64,000 nt of DNA. Origin: Pochonia chlamydosporia 170. Its lineage: Eukaryota > Ascomycota > Sordariomycetes > Hypocreales > Clavicipitaceae. A program made the position numbers and the translations under genes. Positions within the stretch are counted from its first letter, which is position 1. Every line of letters starts with the position of its first letter. The stretch covers positions 620,001 through 684,000 of the forward strand of contig NW_019154045.1 of NCBI RefSeq assembly GCF_001653235.2, written 5' to 3'. The notes beneath the pieces were generated by a model. The model did not search any database and was not told the origin of the DNA. It was given only the letters and a program-made list of their open reading frames with translations. Of this stretch, positions 45,444 to 56,035 are shown piece by piece.

Positions 45444-47768
45444 ATGTTTCCAAACCTTCACCCTTTCTCTCAGCTCACCGCTGCAGAGATCAAGCTATCC
45501 AGTCAGATTATCAGACAGCTACATCCAGCCAACACCGTCATTATTTTCAAGACAATTACACTGCAAGAACCAGACAAGGAAGTTGCGCTTGAGTACTTGC
45601 AAGCGGAGAGCGAACATAGGCCTGACCGACCGGTTATCGACCGTCGCAGCTTCGTGGCTTACTACAGGAAAGACCATGTATGATGGAAATCTCCCATTAC
45701 CTTGAGTGCAGAGCGGACCCGGAACTCATGACATTGACAGGACTACCTTCATGAGTCAGTTATAAATCTTGCCACCGGTCAAGTAGTCTACAATGAGGAA
45801 CTCGACAAAGTATTTCACGGGCCAGCAGACCTGGACGAAGTCGGCGAGATTGAAGCATTGGTGCACACTGATCTCTTGGTCCTAGCCGAGCTCCAAAAGT
45901 ACAATTTGGACAAATCATTGCTTGTCTGTGAGCCTTGGGTTTACGGTAAGTGGAGATGTGCTTCTTAGAACTGTATTGACGTGTAACATCGACTCAACGC
46001 ATAACATGACAGGCAGCGACGGCATCAACGACGAAAGGAGACAGTACCAATGTCTTCTATTCATGCGCCACCCGGACCATGCATCTGACCCAGAATCTAA
46101 CCATTATGCGTTGCCATTACCCTTCTCACCAGTTGTCGATGTCATTCATCGACGTGTCACTCGCATTGACTACCTGCCCACCGGCGCAGATAACATGACG
46201 CCTGATACTAAGGGATACAAAGTCCCACCGCCCAACGAGTATGCGCCCAAGTACCAAAATATGCGCACTGATCTGAAGCCTCTGAATGTGATACAGCCAG
46301 AAGGTGCCAGCTTCACTATTACAGAGGACTTTGAATGCAGCCAGGTGGTCTCTTGGCAAAAATGGCGGCTGCGGCTGGGCTTCAATGCTCGAGAGGGCAT
46401 GGTTCTATACGATGTAAGTGACGCAAACGCTTGCCGTACGCGTGAGATGGGCGCACACACAAAGGATTCCCATAATTTCTTGTCCTGCTGACTTTGTATT
46501 CTTAAGGTTCGATACGATGGCCGACCTCTGTTTTACCGCGTGTCCTTGTCCGATATGAACATTCCATACGCTGATCCGCGACATCCTTTCCATAAGAAAG
46601 CTGCGTTTGACCTTGGAGATGCTGGAGCTGGCTATACCGCTAACAACCTGAAACTTGGCTGTGATTGTCTCGGCTCCATCTTTTATGTGTCAAGTATTCT
46701 TAGCAGTCCATCCGGAGGCATTGTGGAGAAGCCAAATTGCGTTTGCATTCATGAACAGGTACATGGTCTTCTCTCCCACTCCACCGGGGGTGAACTTTAC
46801 AATAGAAAAGCGTCTGGTCAAGTTCTCTTGCTAATGTGCGCCATGTATAGGACTCAGGAATCGGATGGAAACATACAAACTATCGAACCGATACAGCCGT
46901 GGTAACTCGCGCACGGGAACTCGTTCTTCAGTCCATTCTCACGGTAGCAAACTATGAGTACATTCTGGCATTTATTTTCACACAAGCCGGCGACATTTCC
47001 TACGAGGTCCGGGCAACAGGTATCCTCTCAACACAGCCGATAGACAAGGGTGTAGATGTGAACTGGGGCACCATTGTGCACCCTGGCGTACTCGCCGCCC
47101 AACACCAGCACATATTCTCGCTCCGTCTAGACCCAATGTTGGATGGCCCTCGCAACTCTTTGACCTACGAGGAAGCTCATGCCATGGACCCATGTAGTCC
47201 GCTGAACCCACACGGCACGGGATACTACACCCGGGAGACGACTGTTCAGACCTCTGGCGGGTACGACCTCGACGAGCAAAAGAACCGCGTCTTCAAGATC
47301 AAAAACACCTCGTCGCTTAATCAGGTGAACAACAAGGCGGCTGGCTATAAGATCATGGTTCACGACTTTCAAAAAATGCTCGCAAGCAAGGAATCATACC
47401 ATCATAGGCGCGCCGAGTTTGCAGACCACAATATTTACGTGACCAAGTACAGGCCAAACGAGCTCTATGCCGCGGGCCAATACACGAATCAGTCACGGGG
47501 TGGCGCAGGTGTTCGAACTTGGGCTGGTAGACAGGACGCTGTGGTGGATGAGGATATTGTCGTCTGGGTTCAATTCGGCATCAATCACGTCCCCCGTATC
47601 GAGGACTTCCCCGTCATGCCCGTCGAAATTCTCAAAGTCCACCTGCGACCTGTCAATTTTTTCACCAAGAACCCTGCGTTGGACGTGCCACCCTCGACCC
47701 AAGCCTTCAATAAGAGTTGCCAGATCAGGGCGGCTGCTACATGTACGAATGGGACGGCGGCGGCGTAG
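45444..47768 (+). CDS. Copper amine oxidase
   Basis: Five exons, 45444-45677, 45741-45945, 46013-46413, 46507-46758 and 46851-47768, give 669 aa, the normal family length. All four introns are canonical and keep the frame. The topaquinone motif T-x-x-N-Y-E-Y is TVANYEYI with Tyr399 as the self-processed cofactor residue. Copper ligands are H449 and H451 (AAQHQHIF) and H610 (NHVPRIEDFPVMP). The catalytic Asp segment is AFDLGDAGAG. Reaction: primary amine plus O2 and water to aldehyde, ammonia and hydrogen peroxide. No signal peptide is present; family members of this type are often peroxisomal, but the C-terminus (GTAAA) is not a canonical SKL signal. It is the metabolic centre of the 39-50 kb block. 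Confidence 0.95.
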
Positions 47769-47926
47769 GCCGTCGTTTAAGTCTAGTGAATCAAGGGTTT
47801 TTAAATGAAGCCATCTTCTTTCCTTTCTCCATGGTTTACACAAAGACATGCAGCTGTCTAAATTGAGTTGCATCAAACTAGTCATTTGGGAGTTACTTTA
47901 GAGCTAGGCCAAACCTTTCAATGGCA

Positions 47927-50008
47927 CTATATTAGCATTATTCCTAAATCGGGCTCCTTTCGTAGAAATTCATGCAACTGCAAATTCTTGTCTCCATCAC
48001 TTTTCTCACGCTCAGCCCAGAGACGGGTAGTCAATCTCTTCACCTTGCCCCAAACCTCGAAACTCGTACTACGCCAGATTTTGTCAATCAAGGAAATAAA
48101 GCGCCTCTGAAGAGCCTGATCAGCCATCTCAAAGGCACCGATGCAGGCCGTCCAAACCAAGGGCGAAAAGCTCCGCGAGGAACACGAGATGGCGGCCTCC
48201 AAGTGTCGTAGAGACTTTTCGACCAGTGGCTGCACGTCTTTAACCGGTGCTTTTCGAATGGTACGTTTGAAGTAGATCATGTTTGCGTAGTAGAAAGCAT
48301 AGTTTAGGTGATATATCAGCATGTGGTCCGCGCCATGGGCATCTTCGTAGACGGACAAGTCAGGTACCGACAGATACATCTCCATCTCCACTGCGTCCAG
48401 ATCGCTAGTAGGGTCATCTGGCCGCCTTATTGACCCGTCAGCCAAGACATTACCCTGCATCTTGTCCATGGCATTGATCGCTTCCAGGCCGCCGTGCGGA
48501 ACGCCGTAGACACGGTCAAGGCAGTAGAGTTCCCGGGGGCACTGGAATTCAAGAACAGAGCGGGCCGAGTCGCTGTCTCCGTGGATTATACCTGGTGAGA
48601 GGCTCAAGATTGCCAGGCCGGCAAACATTTGATACACAACTGAGGCGCTTCTTGAGCGTGACCAGAATGTCGCGTCTATACCTCGAAGCCAGTTGACGGC
48701 GCCGTGAATGTGAACTCGCCACTCGGAGTTGCTGACAGTAATGGTGTCGCTTACGATGCACAAGGTAAGCGCAGCCAAGACAGGTATGTACTGGTCTTGC
48801 TGATCAGTTATGAGGTTTCGTCTGAGGTGTGAGAGGCCCAAGTTATGATGTGCGAGTGCCAGACTCTCAAAACGGTCTTTCTCACTATGAGAGTCTTTGA
48901 CCTGAGAGAGTTGGAAAGCAGATGCCATGCATATCAAGTGGAAAACGGCAATGGCAGCGTTGGAGCCGTTTGGTGCTGATCGAGCTCCCTCCAGAGCGAT
49001 GGGCATGAAAACCTCTCTGAGGGGGTTGTATATTCCTGGCACCGGTAACACAATGTCGCAGAGGTGTGTTGTCCAGTATTCTAGAATATATCGCTGCAGC
49101 GGCATATCAGGCAGGATGTCCATATATTTTGGAAGGGACCTCCATATTGATCGGGTCTCTGCCTCTGACCGACTTTCGCTCCACCTACAAGCTTCTTCTT
49201 GAGTGCTTGATAAAGCTGATGGTGTGTAGACGGCCGAAAAACGACCCGAAGAAGGCTGGGAGATGTCGATGTGGCTATCGCGCTGCGTGTTTGCAGCAGG
49301 GCTTAGCTGGCCACATGCACCAGAGACAGACTGAGTCTGTGGCCTACTCCTGTCGTCTACATTCGACACAGAATCCCGAAGCTTGTCAAAGTGCTCCGAC
49401 CCAGCCTCTGGGATGGTTGCTGGAAAACAAGGCCACTCATTGGTTGCAAGCGCTTCCAGCCCTGGATTCTGCGGAGAGGAAGAGGGAGCCGCGTCCAATA
49501 TAGAGGTTAGGGGAGGCGATAAGGAAGGATTCGGGCTCGCTACAGCACAGGACTTGTGTCGCGTCGGCGAGAAGAGTTTTGGACTGTTTCGAATCCTAGT
49601 CCTCGAGATGACCGCACTCGCAGAGGTAGCGCCTGATCGAGTAGAGTCTCGGCGTCTCTGGTAACGTGAGTCGTGGAGAATGAAGGAATTTTGCAGCCAA
49701 GACTGTGGCGGCTGTAACTGCTGTGTTTCAGAAAATGTTTGTCTTCCATTTATATAATCGGCGTCATCTGCGATCTGAGTTTTGTCGGTGGCATTACCCG
49801 AAGTCTTTGATGTTCTTGCTGATTCCCACTGCAGCCTCACTTCGTATCCTTCGCAGTCAATCTTTGCTGTTTCACATCTCATACATGTTGGACGGGTCTC
49901 GTCACATTTGACATGTCTCGCTCGGCAAGTCCAGCAGCCAGTAAAGGTTCTAGTCCTGGTCCTCCTCCCTCCCCTGTCGTTGACACTGTTCCTAGGACTT
50001 CGTGGCAT
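47927..50008 (-). CDS. Zn2Cys6 transcription factor with fungal_trans_2-type region
   Basis: An intronless 693-aa protein. The zinc cluster GCWTCRARHVKCDETRPTCM has Cys at residues 25, 28, 35, 42, 45 and 52, in the Arg-81/ARGRII style (FTGCWTCRxRxxKCD) with a basic leader. A long Ser/Pro/Gln-rich linker follows. The C-terminal half has the helical regulatory region of this family: ILEYWTTHLCDIVLPVPG, NGSNAAIAVFHLICMASAFQLS, LRRNLITDQQDQYIPVLAALTLC, and WRVHIHGAVNWLRGI. It lies tail to tail with the copper amine oxidase (158 bp between stops) and is the only regulator in the block, so it may control amine use (inference). Confidence 0.93.
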   Translation of the reverse strand: MPRSPRNSVNDRGGRRTRTRTFTGCWTCRARHVKCDETRPTCMRCETAKIDCEGYEVRLQWESARTSKTSGNATDKTQIADDADYINGRQTFSETQQLQPPQSWLQNSFILHDSRYQRRRDSTRSGATSASAVISRTRIRNSPKLFSPTRHKSCAVASPNPSLSPPLTSILDAAPSSSPQNPGLEALATNEWPCFPATIPEAGSEHFDKLRDSVSNVDDRSRPQTQSVSGACGQLSPAANTQRDSHIDISQPSSGRFSAVYTPSALSSTQEEACRWSESRSEAETRSIWRSLPKYMDILPDMPLQRYILEYWTTHLCDIVLPVPGIYNPLREVFMPIALEGARSAPNGSNAAIAVFHLICMASAFQLSQVKDSHSEKDRFESLALAHHNLGLSHLRRNLITDQQDQYIPVLAALTLCIVSDTITVSNSEWRVHIHGAVNWLRGIDATFWSRSRSASVVYQMFAGLAILSLSPGIIHGDSDSARSVLEFQCPRELYCLDRVYGVPHGGLEAINAMDKMQGNVLADGSIRRPDDPTSDLDAVEMEMYLSVPDLSVYEDAHGADHMLIYHLNYAFYYANMIYFKRTIRKAPVKDVQPLVEKSLRHLEAAISCSSRSFSPLVWTACIGAFEMADQALQRRFISLIDKIWRSTSFEVWGKVKRLTTRLWAEREKSDGDKNLQLHEFLRKEPDLGIMLI

Positions 50009-50609
50009 CGCTTGAAAGTACCGAGACCTCGTAAAGAAATGTGTAGGGAGATGTTAATGGCAAGACGCTTGGTATGCTGGCACGCGTAGGAGCTGCTCAA
50101 GTCGACGCGGAGCAGCCGAGCTGTGTGATGAGCAGAGCTTCGGAATCAAGTTGCAGGTACCCAATTATTTGTGGGGTAACTCTCAAACTTCCTTAATCGG
50201 TGGGTAGTTAACTACCTAGTAGTTAAGCTTTAACCCAGGATTGCAAGCCGGAATTTGGGGTAGCCACTAGCAATTTTATTGGCTGTTCGTGTCCTGTCAT
50301 GAGTCCCAGTGTCTCCCCGTTGCTCGTCGAGAGTTGCCTATTATGATGTATCCGTGGCGCCTGCGGGTTGGCCCACTTGATATTTTCTCCATGGCTCTTT
50401 GACAATGTGTTGGGAGGGATTGCGAGGGATGGATGCGCTGCCTACGGTGGCCGCCAAAAGCGGCGGCAGTTCCCGCCAAAAATAGGCATTCAAGAAAAGA
50501 TAACCACCAAAAGAAAACACAAAAAATCCGTTAACAAGAGCGTTTGGTTGACTATTGCGTCTGTAAGGGAGGTCAAATCGGTTGCAGTGTTGACAGGACT
50601 TGGCCTAAT
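50009..50609. other. Promoter and spacer at the edge of the second repeat block
   Basis: About 0.6 kb, no gene recognised. Confidence 0.35.
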
Positions 50610-50788
50610 TGTAAGGGCCTAAGCGAGTATATTGACAACTGGCTATGCGACTATGAACAAGTATCCAAAGGTGAAGAAGAAAGGAAGAAAAGGAGAGCAA
50701 CTCCTGAGCTCAATGCAGCTAATCTCGCTTGCTGACAGGGATTGGGGCGAGAGAGCAGCCAAGCCGCCATCGGGTTCAGCCCTTTACA
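50610..50788 (+). repeat. Solo-LTR-like element, family 1, copy b
   Basis: About 179 bp, TGTAAGGG...CCCTTTACA ends, sharing GAGTATATTGACAACTGG and GGAAGAAAAGGAGAGC with the other copies. GC-richer and so less decayed than copy d. No target duplication is visible. Confidence 0.6.
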
Positions 50789-50821
50789 GCAACCTACCTG
50801 GAACTCTTCCTTAAAATATGC

Positions 50822-50985
50822 CCATCGACAATCAACTCGATCGACTAAATGCCAGATTAATATCGAATCGATCATAAGTGACTTCTTATCGATCGATATC
50901 GATTAAGTGACAATGCTGATCAATATAATCGAAATCAAAATCGATTCGATTAATCGATTCGATCAAATCGATTTGTCAACAAGAG
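50822..50985. repeat. ATCGAT-rich palindromic tract
   Basis: More than a dozen overlapping (A)ATCGA(T) words, including several self-complementary ones such as ATCGATCGATAT and AATCGATTCGATTAATCGATT. Confidence 0.6.
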
Positions 50986-51114
50986 AAATGTCAACTCTCC
51001 TTTCTTTTTATCCTTTCTTTTTTTTCAACCTTCCTTTTTCTCAGCTTTCCCCTCAGTATCAGGAAAAACCCTCAAATTGGTCTATAAAAGGGAGTTATTT
51101 TCCTTCTCATTCCC

Positions 51115-51141
51115 TCAGTCAGTCAGTCAGTCAGTCAGTCA
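51115..51141. repeat. (CAGT)n microsatellite
   Basis: About six and a half units of CAGT. A TATAAAAG word lies about 30 bp upstream. Confidence 0.85.
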
Positions 51142-51488
51142 AGTAGATATAATTCAATTCAATCAGTTATTACCCTCAAACCCTCAAATTCCATAGCTAT
51201 CCTGCGCTATGATCGATCGATCGACTTCGAAGCTTGATTTTCTGTCTAAAAGAGCGGAATTGTGCGACAATATATACTTATTGGAATGCAGCTGTGTAGG
51301 CAGCACTAAGTATAGAGCATATTTAATGCTAGCAAAAGCTAGCAGTTGCCTGTAAAAGATCACAGGTATGCTAGCACTAATAAGGTATTAAGTAACTTTT
51401 TAATTAGACTCTAAGAATTAAAAGTATAGGATAGAGGCAATAGCAATACTCCTTAAGCTTTACTTAAAATCCAGTACTATAGCAATGC

Positions 51489-51871
51489 CAGAGCATTGCC
51501 GAAAAATATATTTTGTTTCTTTTTAATTCTAACAAAATAATTGTATTAAATAAACTAAAATAGATATAGGGTAATTACTTATACCTTAAAATAGCTAATA
51601 AAAAAACTATAATGTATTTATTAGAAGAGTGGGTCTAAAAACGCTAAAAATAGCCTAAAATACAAGAAAATACAAAAGAATACATTTGTATTTTTTCTAT
51701 TTTTAGCTCTAATTAGAGCTTTAAGACCCACTTTTCTTAGTAGGTTTTATTATTTATATAGTAATCTATTTTTTAAGCTACTTATTTTTCTTATAGGTAT
51801 TTTACTTTATTTTATATAAATTATTTAAGAAAAAATACAAAAATACAAAAAAAACAAGCGGCAATGCTCTG
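51489..51871. mobile_element. hAT-type MITE, copy 2 (383 bp)
   Basis: Same ends as the element at 29862 (CAGAGCATTGCC...GGCAATGCTCTG). It is flanked by a different perfect 8-bp duplication, AGCAATGC (51481-51488 and 51872-51879). The inner inverted AGTGGGTCT/AAGACCCACT pair is shared. Confidence 0.87.
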
Positions 51872-51879
51872 AGCAATGC

Positions 51880-54025
51880 GATACCTAGAAGCTCTTGCTT
51901 AAGTTAGAGCTTAGATTTTAATAATTTTAAGTTTAATTTCATATTAGTTAGCATAATAAGCGATAATAATTGAGGACTAGAGAATTATATACACACTAAT
52001 ATAGCTAATTATAACTAGATCTTTAACCTACCTAATTAGGACGAGAATAACTAGAATAAAGGGTTCTTAGATATAGCAAGTATTAACTTTCTAGAGCGAC
52101 TATTTAAGCTTTCTATTGCTATATGAAAGCAAGAAGTCTGCGGTAAATAGCTTAGGTCTACTATACTACTTTACTTTAGCAGTATATTTAGATTCTTAAG
52201 CGATTGCTAGCAGTTTAAGCTAGAAAGAGACTTTAGTCTATCTCTATTAGAACTTATATACGTATAGCGTCTCTTACTTTTTAAGTTAGCATTATTGCTA
52301 ACGGCGTATCCCAGCCTTAATATTCCACAGAGACTAGTAGACGGGTAGCTAGAGATAATTTAACGACTTTACGGTACGTATATTATCGCTAGATTTGCTA
52401 GCTCTCTCGCTAAAATGTTTAGTTTAGATACTTAATTGCTAAGACAGAGGGACTATTATTTATTCCTTATTAGAGTAATAATCATTAGATTGTGTCTCTT
52501 AGCACAGAGTTAACAGTTAGCATAGATTAGTTTTAAACCCTATTTAACCACTTTATCTTAGAAGCAAATGCCTTAGCAAAAGATCTACTTTATAGTCTTT
52601 ATCTAGTCTTTAATATTGCTAAAATTAAGGATAACCTGATACATTGAGATTGTAGCTACTTATTTGTTAAGCACAAGGAAAATAGATTCTAAACAGCTAT
52701 AAAGTAACTTCTCGCTTAATTAAGTAAGTTTTATAGATACCTACTATTATGTGGGCGGAATTGCACACACTTAAGGGCTTGACAAGGGGGCTAGGAAAAG
52801 GGGACTTAGTATTTTCATTTAATATTATAGCTAAGCTCACAGATAAAAGAGAGATTCTCTCTCTCTCTTAGCTAGAAGTTTAATTAATAGACTTAACCGC
52901 GATTTTCTTAACTAGAGCTATTTACTTAGTGCATTTAATGCTTATTTACTAAATCCCTTATTAATCAAGAGCACCTTTCTTTGCCATAGGCTATACCTTC
53001 TAAAGATATACTACTAAATAATATTACTAAGGTTTTCTAGAACAACTAAAGCAATTAAGAATTAAATACCATTTAATCTAGAGAATTAAAAGGATTCTAA
53101 CTACTAAAACTAAAGAGAAGTGATTTAATTTAGACTAAATTGCTAATAAGCTGCGTGTAAGTGCGGTATTTCTCGGGGTACTCTGAGCTCTTAGGTATGT
53201 TCGTTTTGGGCCAACAAAAGGAACCGAAAGCGGAGGCGCAATGCCTAAAGTGGTAATTAGACGGGATCCCGTCCAGTTTTAGAGGGACGAGGCCCCGTCC
53301 CCCCATTAGTCGCCGGCCGGGGGCTGCCTACCATTTTCTGACGGTGGGCTGGTAACTAATTTTAACCCTAAACCATAGACGGTCAAAGGAACCAATTATC
53401 TTACACAAGGCCCAAGGTTAAGCTTAGAAAGGCGCTACCTGTCACAACTTATCACACGCGGCGCGGGCACATCAGAATGCTCTAAAGAGAGTGTGTTAGA
53501 AGCGAAATCGTTTTTACTTGGTAGAATTGATTTTCTGTCGAAATTTACCTTCCGGCACACACCAGCGCACAACAACCACTGATTATGTGCTAAAAAAATT
53601 ACATGAATAGATAGCCAATGCTCGATTATAGCAGCTAAAGTAATGTTTTCATTTGTTCCATTCGATGCAGCAGTTTTTTTCTTGATCAAAGACCAATTTA
53701 GAGGTCAAGTTCTGGCAATGGGCTCGTGCACCGGGACTTGTTAAGGACACCACCACTTTTAGGGGCTGCTACGGATATGGATACGGATTTTATTTCGCCC
53801 GGAGGGAAGTCCCTAGAGGGCCAGGACAGAAAGCTATTTACGGTTCGATACATTTGCTACAAAACACCTTAAGCCCCATACTTTCTCTTACACTGGTTGG
53901 TTTAACCTCACTTTGCTCCCTGACAGGCCTGCTTAAAGGCCAATTCCCTAAGTGTTCAGCGTTCTATTCTCAGCGGCTAAAGCACGGCCTGCCAATATTA
54001 AGGCTGTTTGTTGTTAGTATAGTTT
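51880..54025. other. AT-rich decayed tract, then ordinary intergenic sequence
   Basis: TpA-rich until about 53150. A short GC-rich patch (53260-53340) follows and then mixed sequence. No gene is supported; the small minus-strand frame at 53435-53689 has no motif. Confidence 0.35.
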
Positions 54026-54066
54026 CATGGTTTCATGGTTTCATGGTTTCATGGTTTCATGGTTTC
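54026..54066 (+). repeat. Tandem TTTCATGG repeat
   Basis: Five units of TTTCATGGT (with length variation) immediately before the LTR-like element. A related ATGGTTTTATGGTTTTAT run occurs at 54264-54290. Confidence 0.8.
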
Positions 54067-54073
54067 TGTTATC

Positions 54074-54259
54074 TGTTGTGGTTAGCTCGATTGAGCCATC
54101 GCAGGTGCTAGCTGCAGACATACCAGTTGCGCTGGGCCCTTTTACCACTATGGCAAAAGAGTACAAATTAAACAAGTCCCTTGCGACTGCCCAATCTAGC
54201 ACTATACAGGCTCCCTCAGTTATGCACACAAGACTGGGCTTTAAGCCCAGACCTTTACA
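54074..54259 (+). repeat. LTR-like element, family 3, copy a
   Basis: 186 bp starting TGTTGTGG and ending CCTTTACA, nearly identical to 59155-59341. It contains the palindrome CTGGGCTTTAAGCCCAG. TG...CA ends suggest a solo LTR; no target duplication was seen. Confidence 0.6.
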
Positions 54260-56035
54260 GTTTTATGGTTTTATGGTTTTATAGTTTTATGCATAATTCT
54301 CTAGTCTAATATTTGCTGATCTCGTGCAAGTCTCTCTGTTGCTATCGCAAATTTAATCACTGCTTTCACGGCTCGCATGTCTGGGTTTCACTTGTTATTG
54401 TCTAATAGGGCTTTCTCTCCCAAGAAATATAAGAGATTCCCTTTCTTTTCCCGTGAAAAATTGAGTAAGATCTTCCGTTGCCCTGTCTATTGTCTACATT
54501 AAAATAGAAAGTATTCTATTGTTTTATATGCTTAGCCACATTTGCATAAGCTTAATTTTAGTACCCTAATTCTATTAAGAAAGCAATTAAGTCTCGCTAT
54601 GCTGGTGCGTAGTTGCACTAGAATATTTAATTCTCTTCTCTTTAATTAATTATATAGTTCTCGTGTATGCTTACCCGAAAGTGCAGCATTAATTCGTTTT
54701 GAGTATCTACTAATACCTTCTCCTGTATTATTACTTTCTTGGCACGTAGATGTTAAGAAAGTAGCCTGTAATACACCTTTTTACTTAACAAGTGCGCATT
54801 TTTCGCTGTTAATTCTGCGCTTTATGCAGCTGTAAAATAGCCCCAATAGCCACGGTTGCTACAAGCCCAAGTAGCACTGTGAGTGTGTTTAACCTTGGGG
54901 AGTAAACGGTAGCTAATCTAAACGTTAGAGCTTAAAATGCTCTTCTGAGAAATTCTGTAGCTACTGTGAAAGCCGAAATACCGCGCCTCCTCGAAAGCTC
55001 TTAATGTCCGGTTTAGACGATATCGCCTTTCCCAGCTACAGCTATAGCCAAGAAAGGGGCACAGCGCACCAATCAAGCAAGCCCTCACAACCTAGATCTC
55101 TCACAGGAGCACCCTCCAGTAGCAATTGGTAAGACAGCCAGCCGGCTCGCGCGAGAAATAGCCGAGATACACGAGACCAAAATTGCTGTATTTAAGGCCT
55201 TCTGTGTCGCATTTTGTTGAACGTCACAGCGGAACATAGATAGAAAGAGTGTGTTGATTCTGTAACCTAGAGATGCCGCAAACATAGGCTATTTATGGAA
55301 GACGCAGGCTGGACGCTGCACATGATATTGTATCATGTTTAATAATACTGAGGAAGGGAGTCGTTGTAGCTTCTCTTTTCTCGATTACACACCGCATTAT
55401 GGCAAGCCCCTGGCGCCTCTGTCTGATGATGGTAAGAGATTTAAAGCCATGTCCACCTGAAGCCAACAGCAGTGCATAACCGCGATACACCCCAAAGGGA
55501 GAGCTATTCGCAGTCATGAAACCTCTGCGTGGCTTGGACTGGGGACTTTGCGACGTTAGACCTGGTAGGCGTGGCGTGGGTTCCCTTCACTTTGGTGTGG
55601 CTAAGTTATGGCGGGGTCTACCGTCGCATTTTGGTAACGGGGCATTGTTGGCAGGCGGGCGATATTGTGCAACGTACTTCGCCTTACCACACTGCGGGAC
55701 GACTCATGCTCCGGATCGGCTTTCACCGCTGGAGCTAGAGAAGTACTTAATCTAGGACTCTGGTCTTGTTCCTAGCCCTGCCACTGATGTTTCTTTCTAG
55801 AAGGACTTTGGGATAGCGTGCTGGGTTAGCCTGAAGACTAATCTGGCACTGGTGGATTTCGCTGGCCTGTCAACGGCAAAATGACAGACAATTGTACTAC
55901 TTGGGGGGTCTTAAAACCGACTAGTGCCGTGCCCTGTGCCCGCCTAAAGTTAGACACAGGGGGCACGCTGATTAGGAAAATGCACTTTAAATGGGAAAAT
56001 ACAACGAGGTATATTTATTTTAGTGCCAAGCACTA
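54260..56035. other. Intergenic, no supported gene
   Basis: About 1.8 kb. Small overlapping frames at 55516-55755 are without recognised motifs. Confidence 0.35.

Noticed and set aside
53260..53340. GC-rich patch with GGGACGGGGC-type inverted words, considered as a structured RNA or rRNA piece
   Set aside because: No match to rRNA or tRNA features I know; the words are short and the fold weak.
55516..55755. Two overlapping plus-strand frames rich in Gly, Trp and Arg
   Set aside because: Both frames are equally open, a compositional effect of a GC-rich patch; no motif found.
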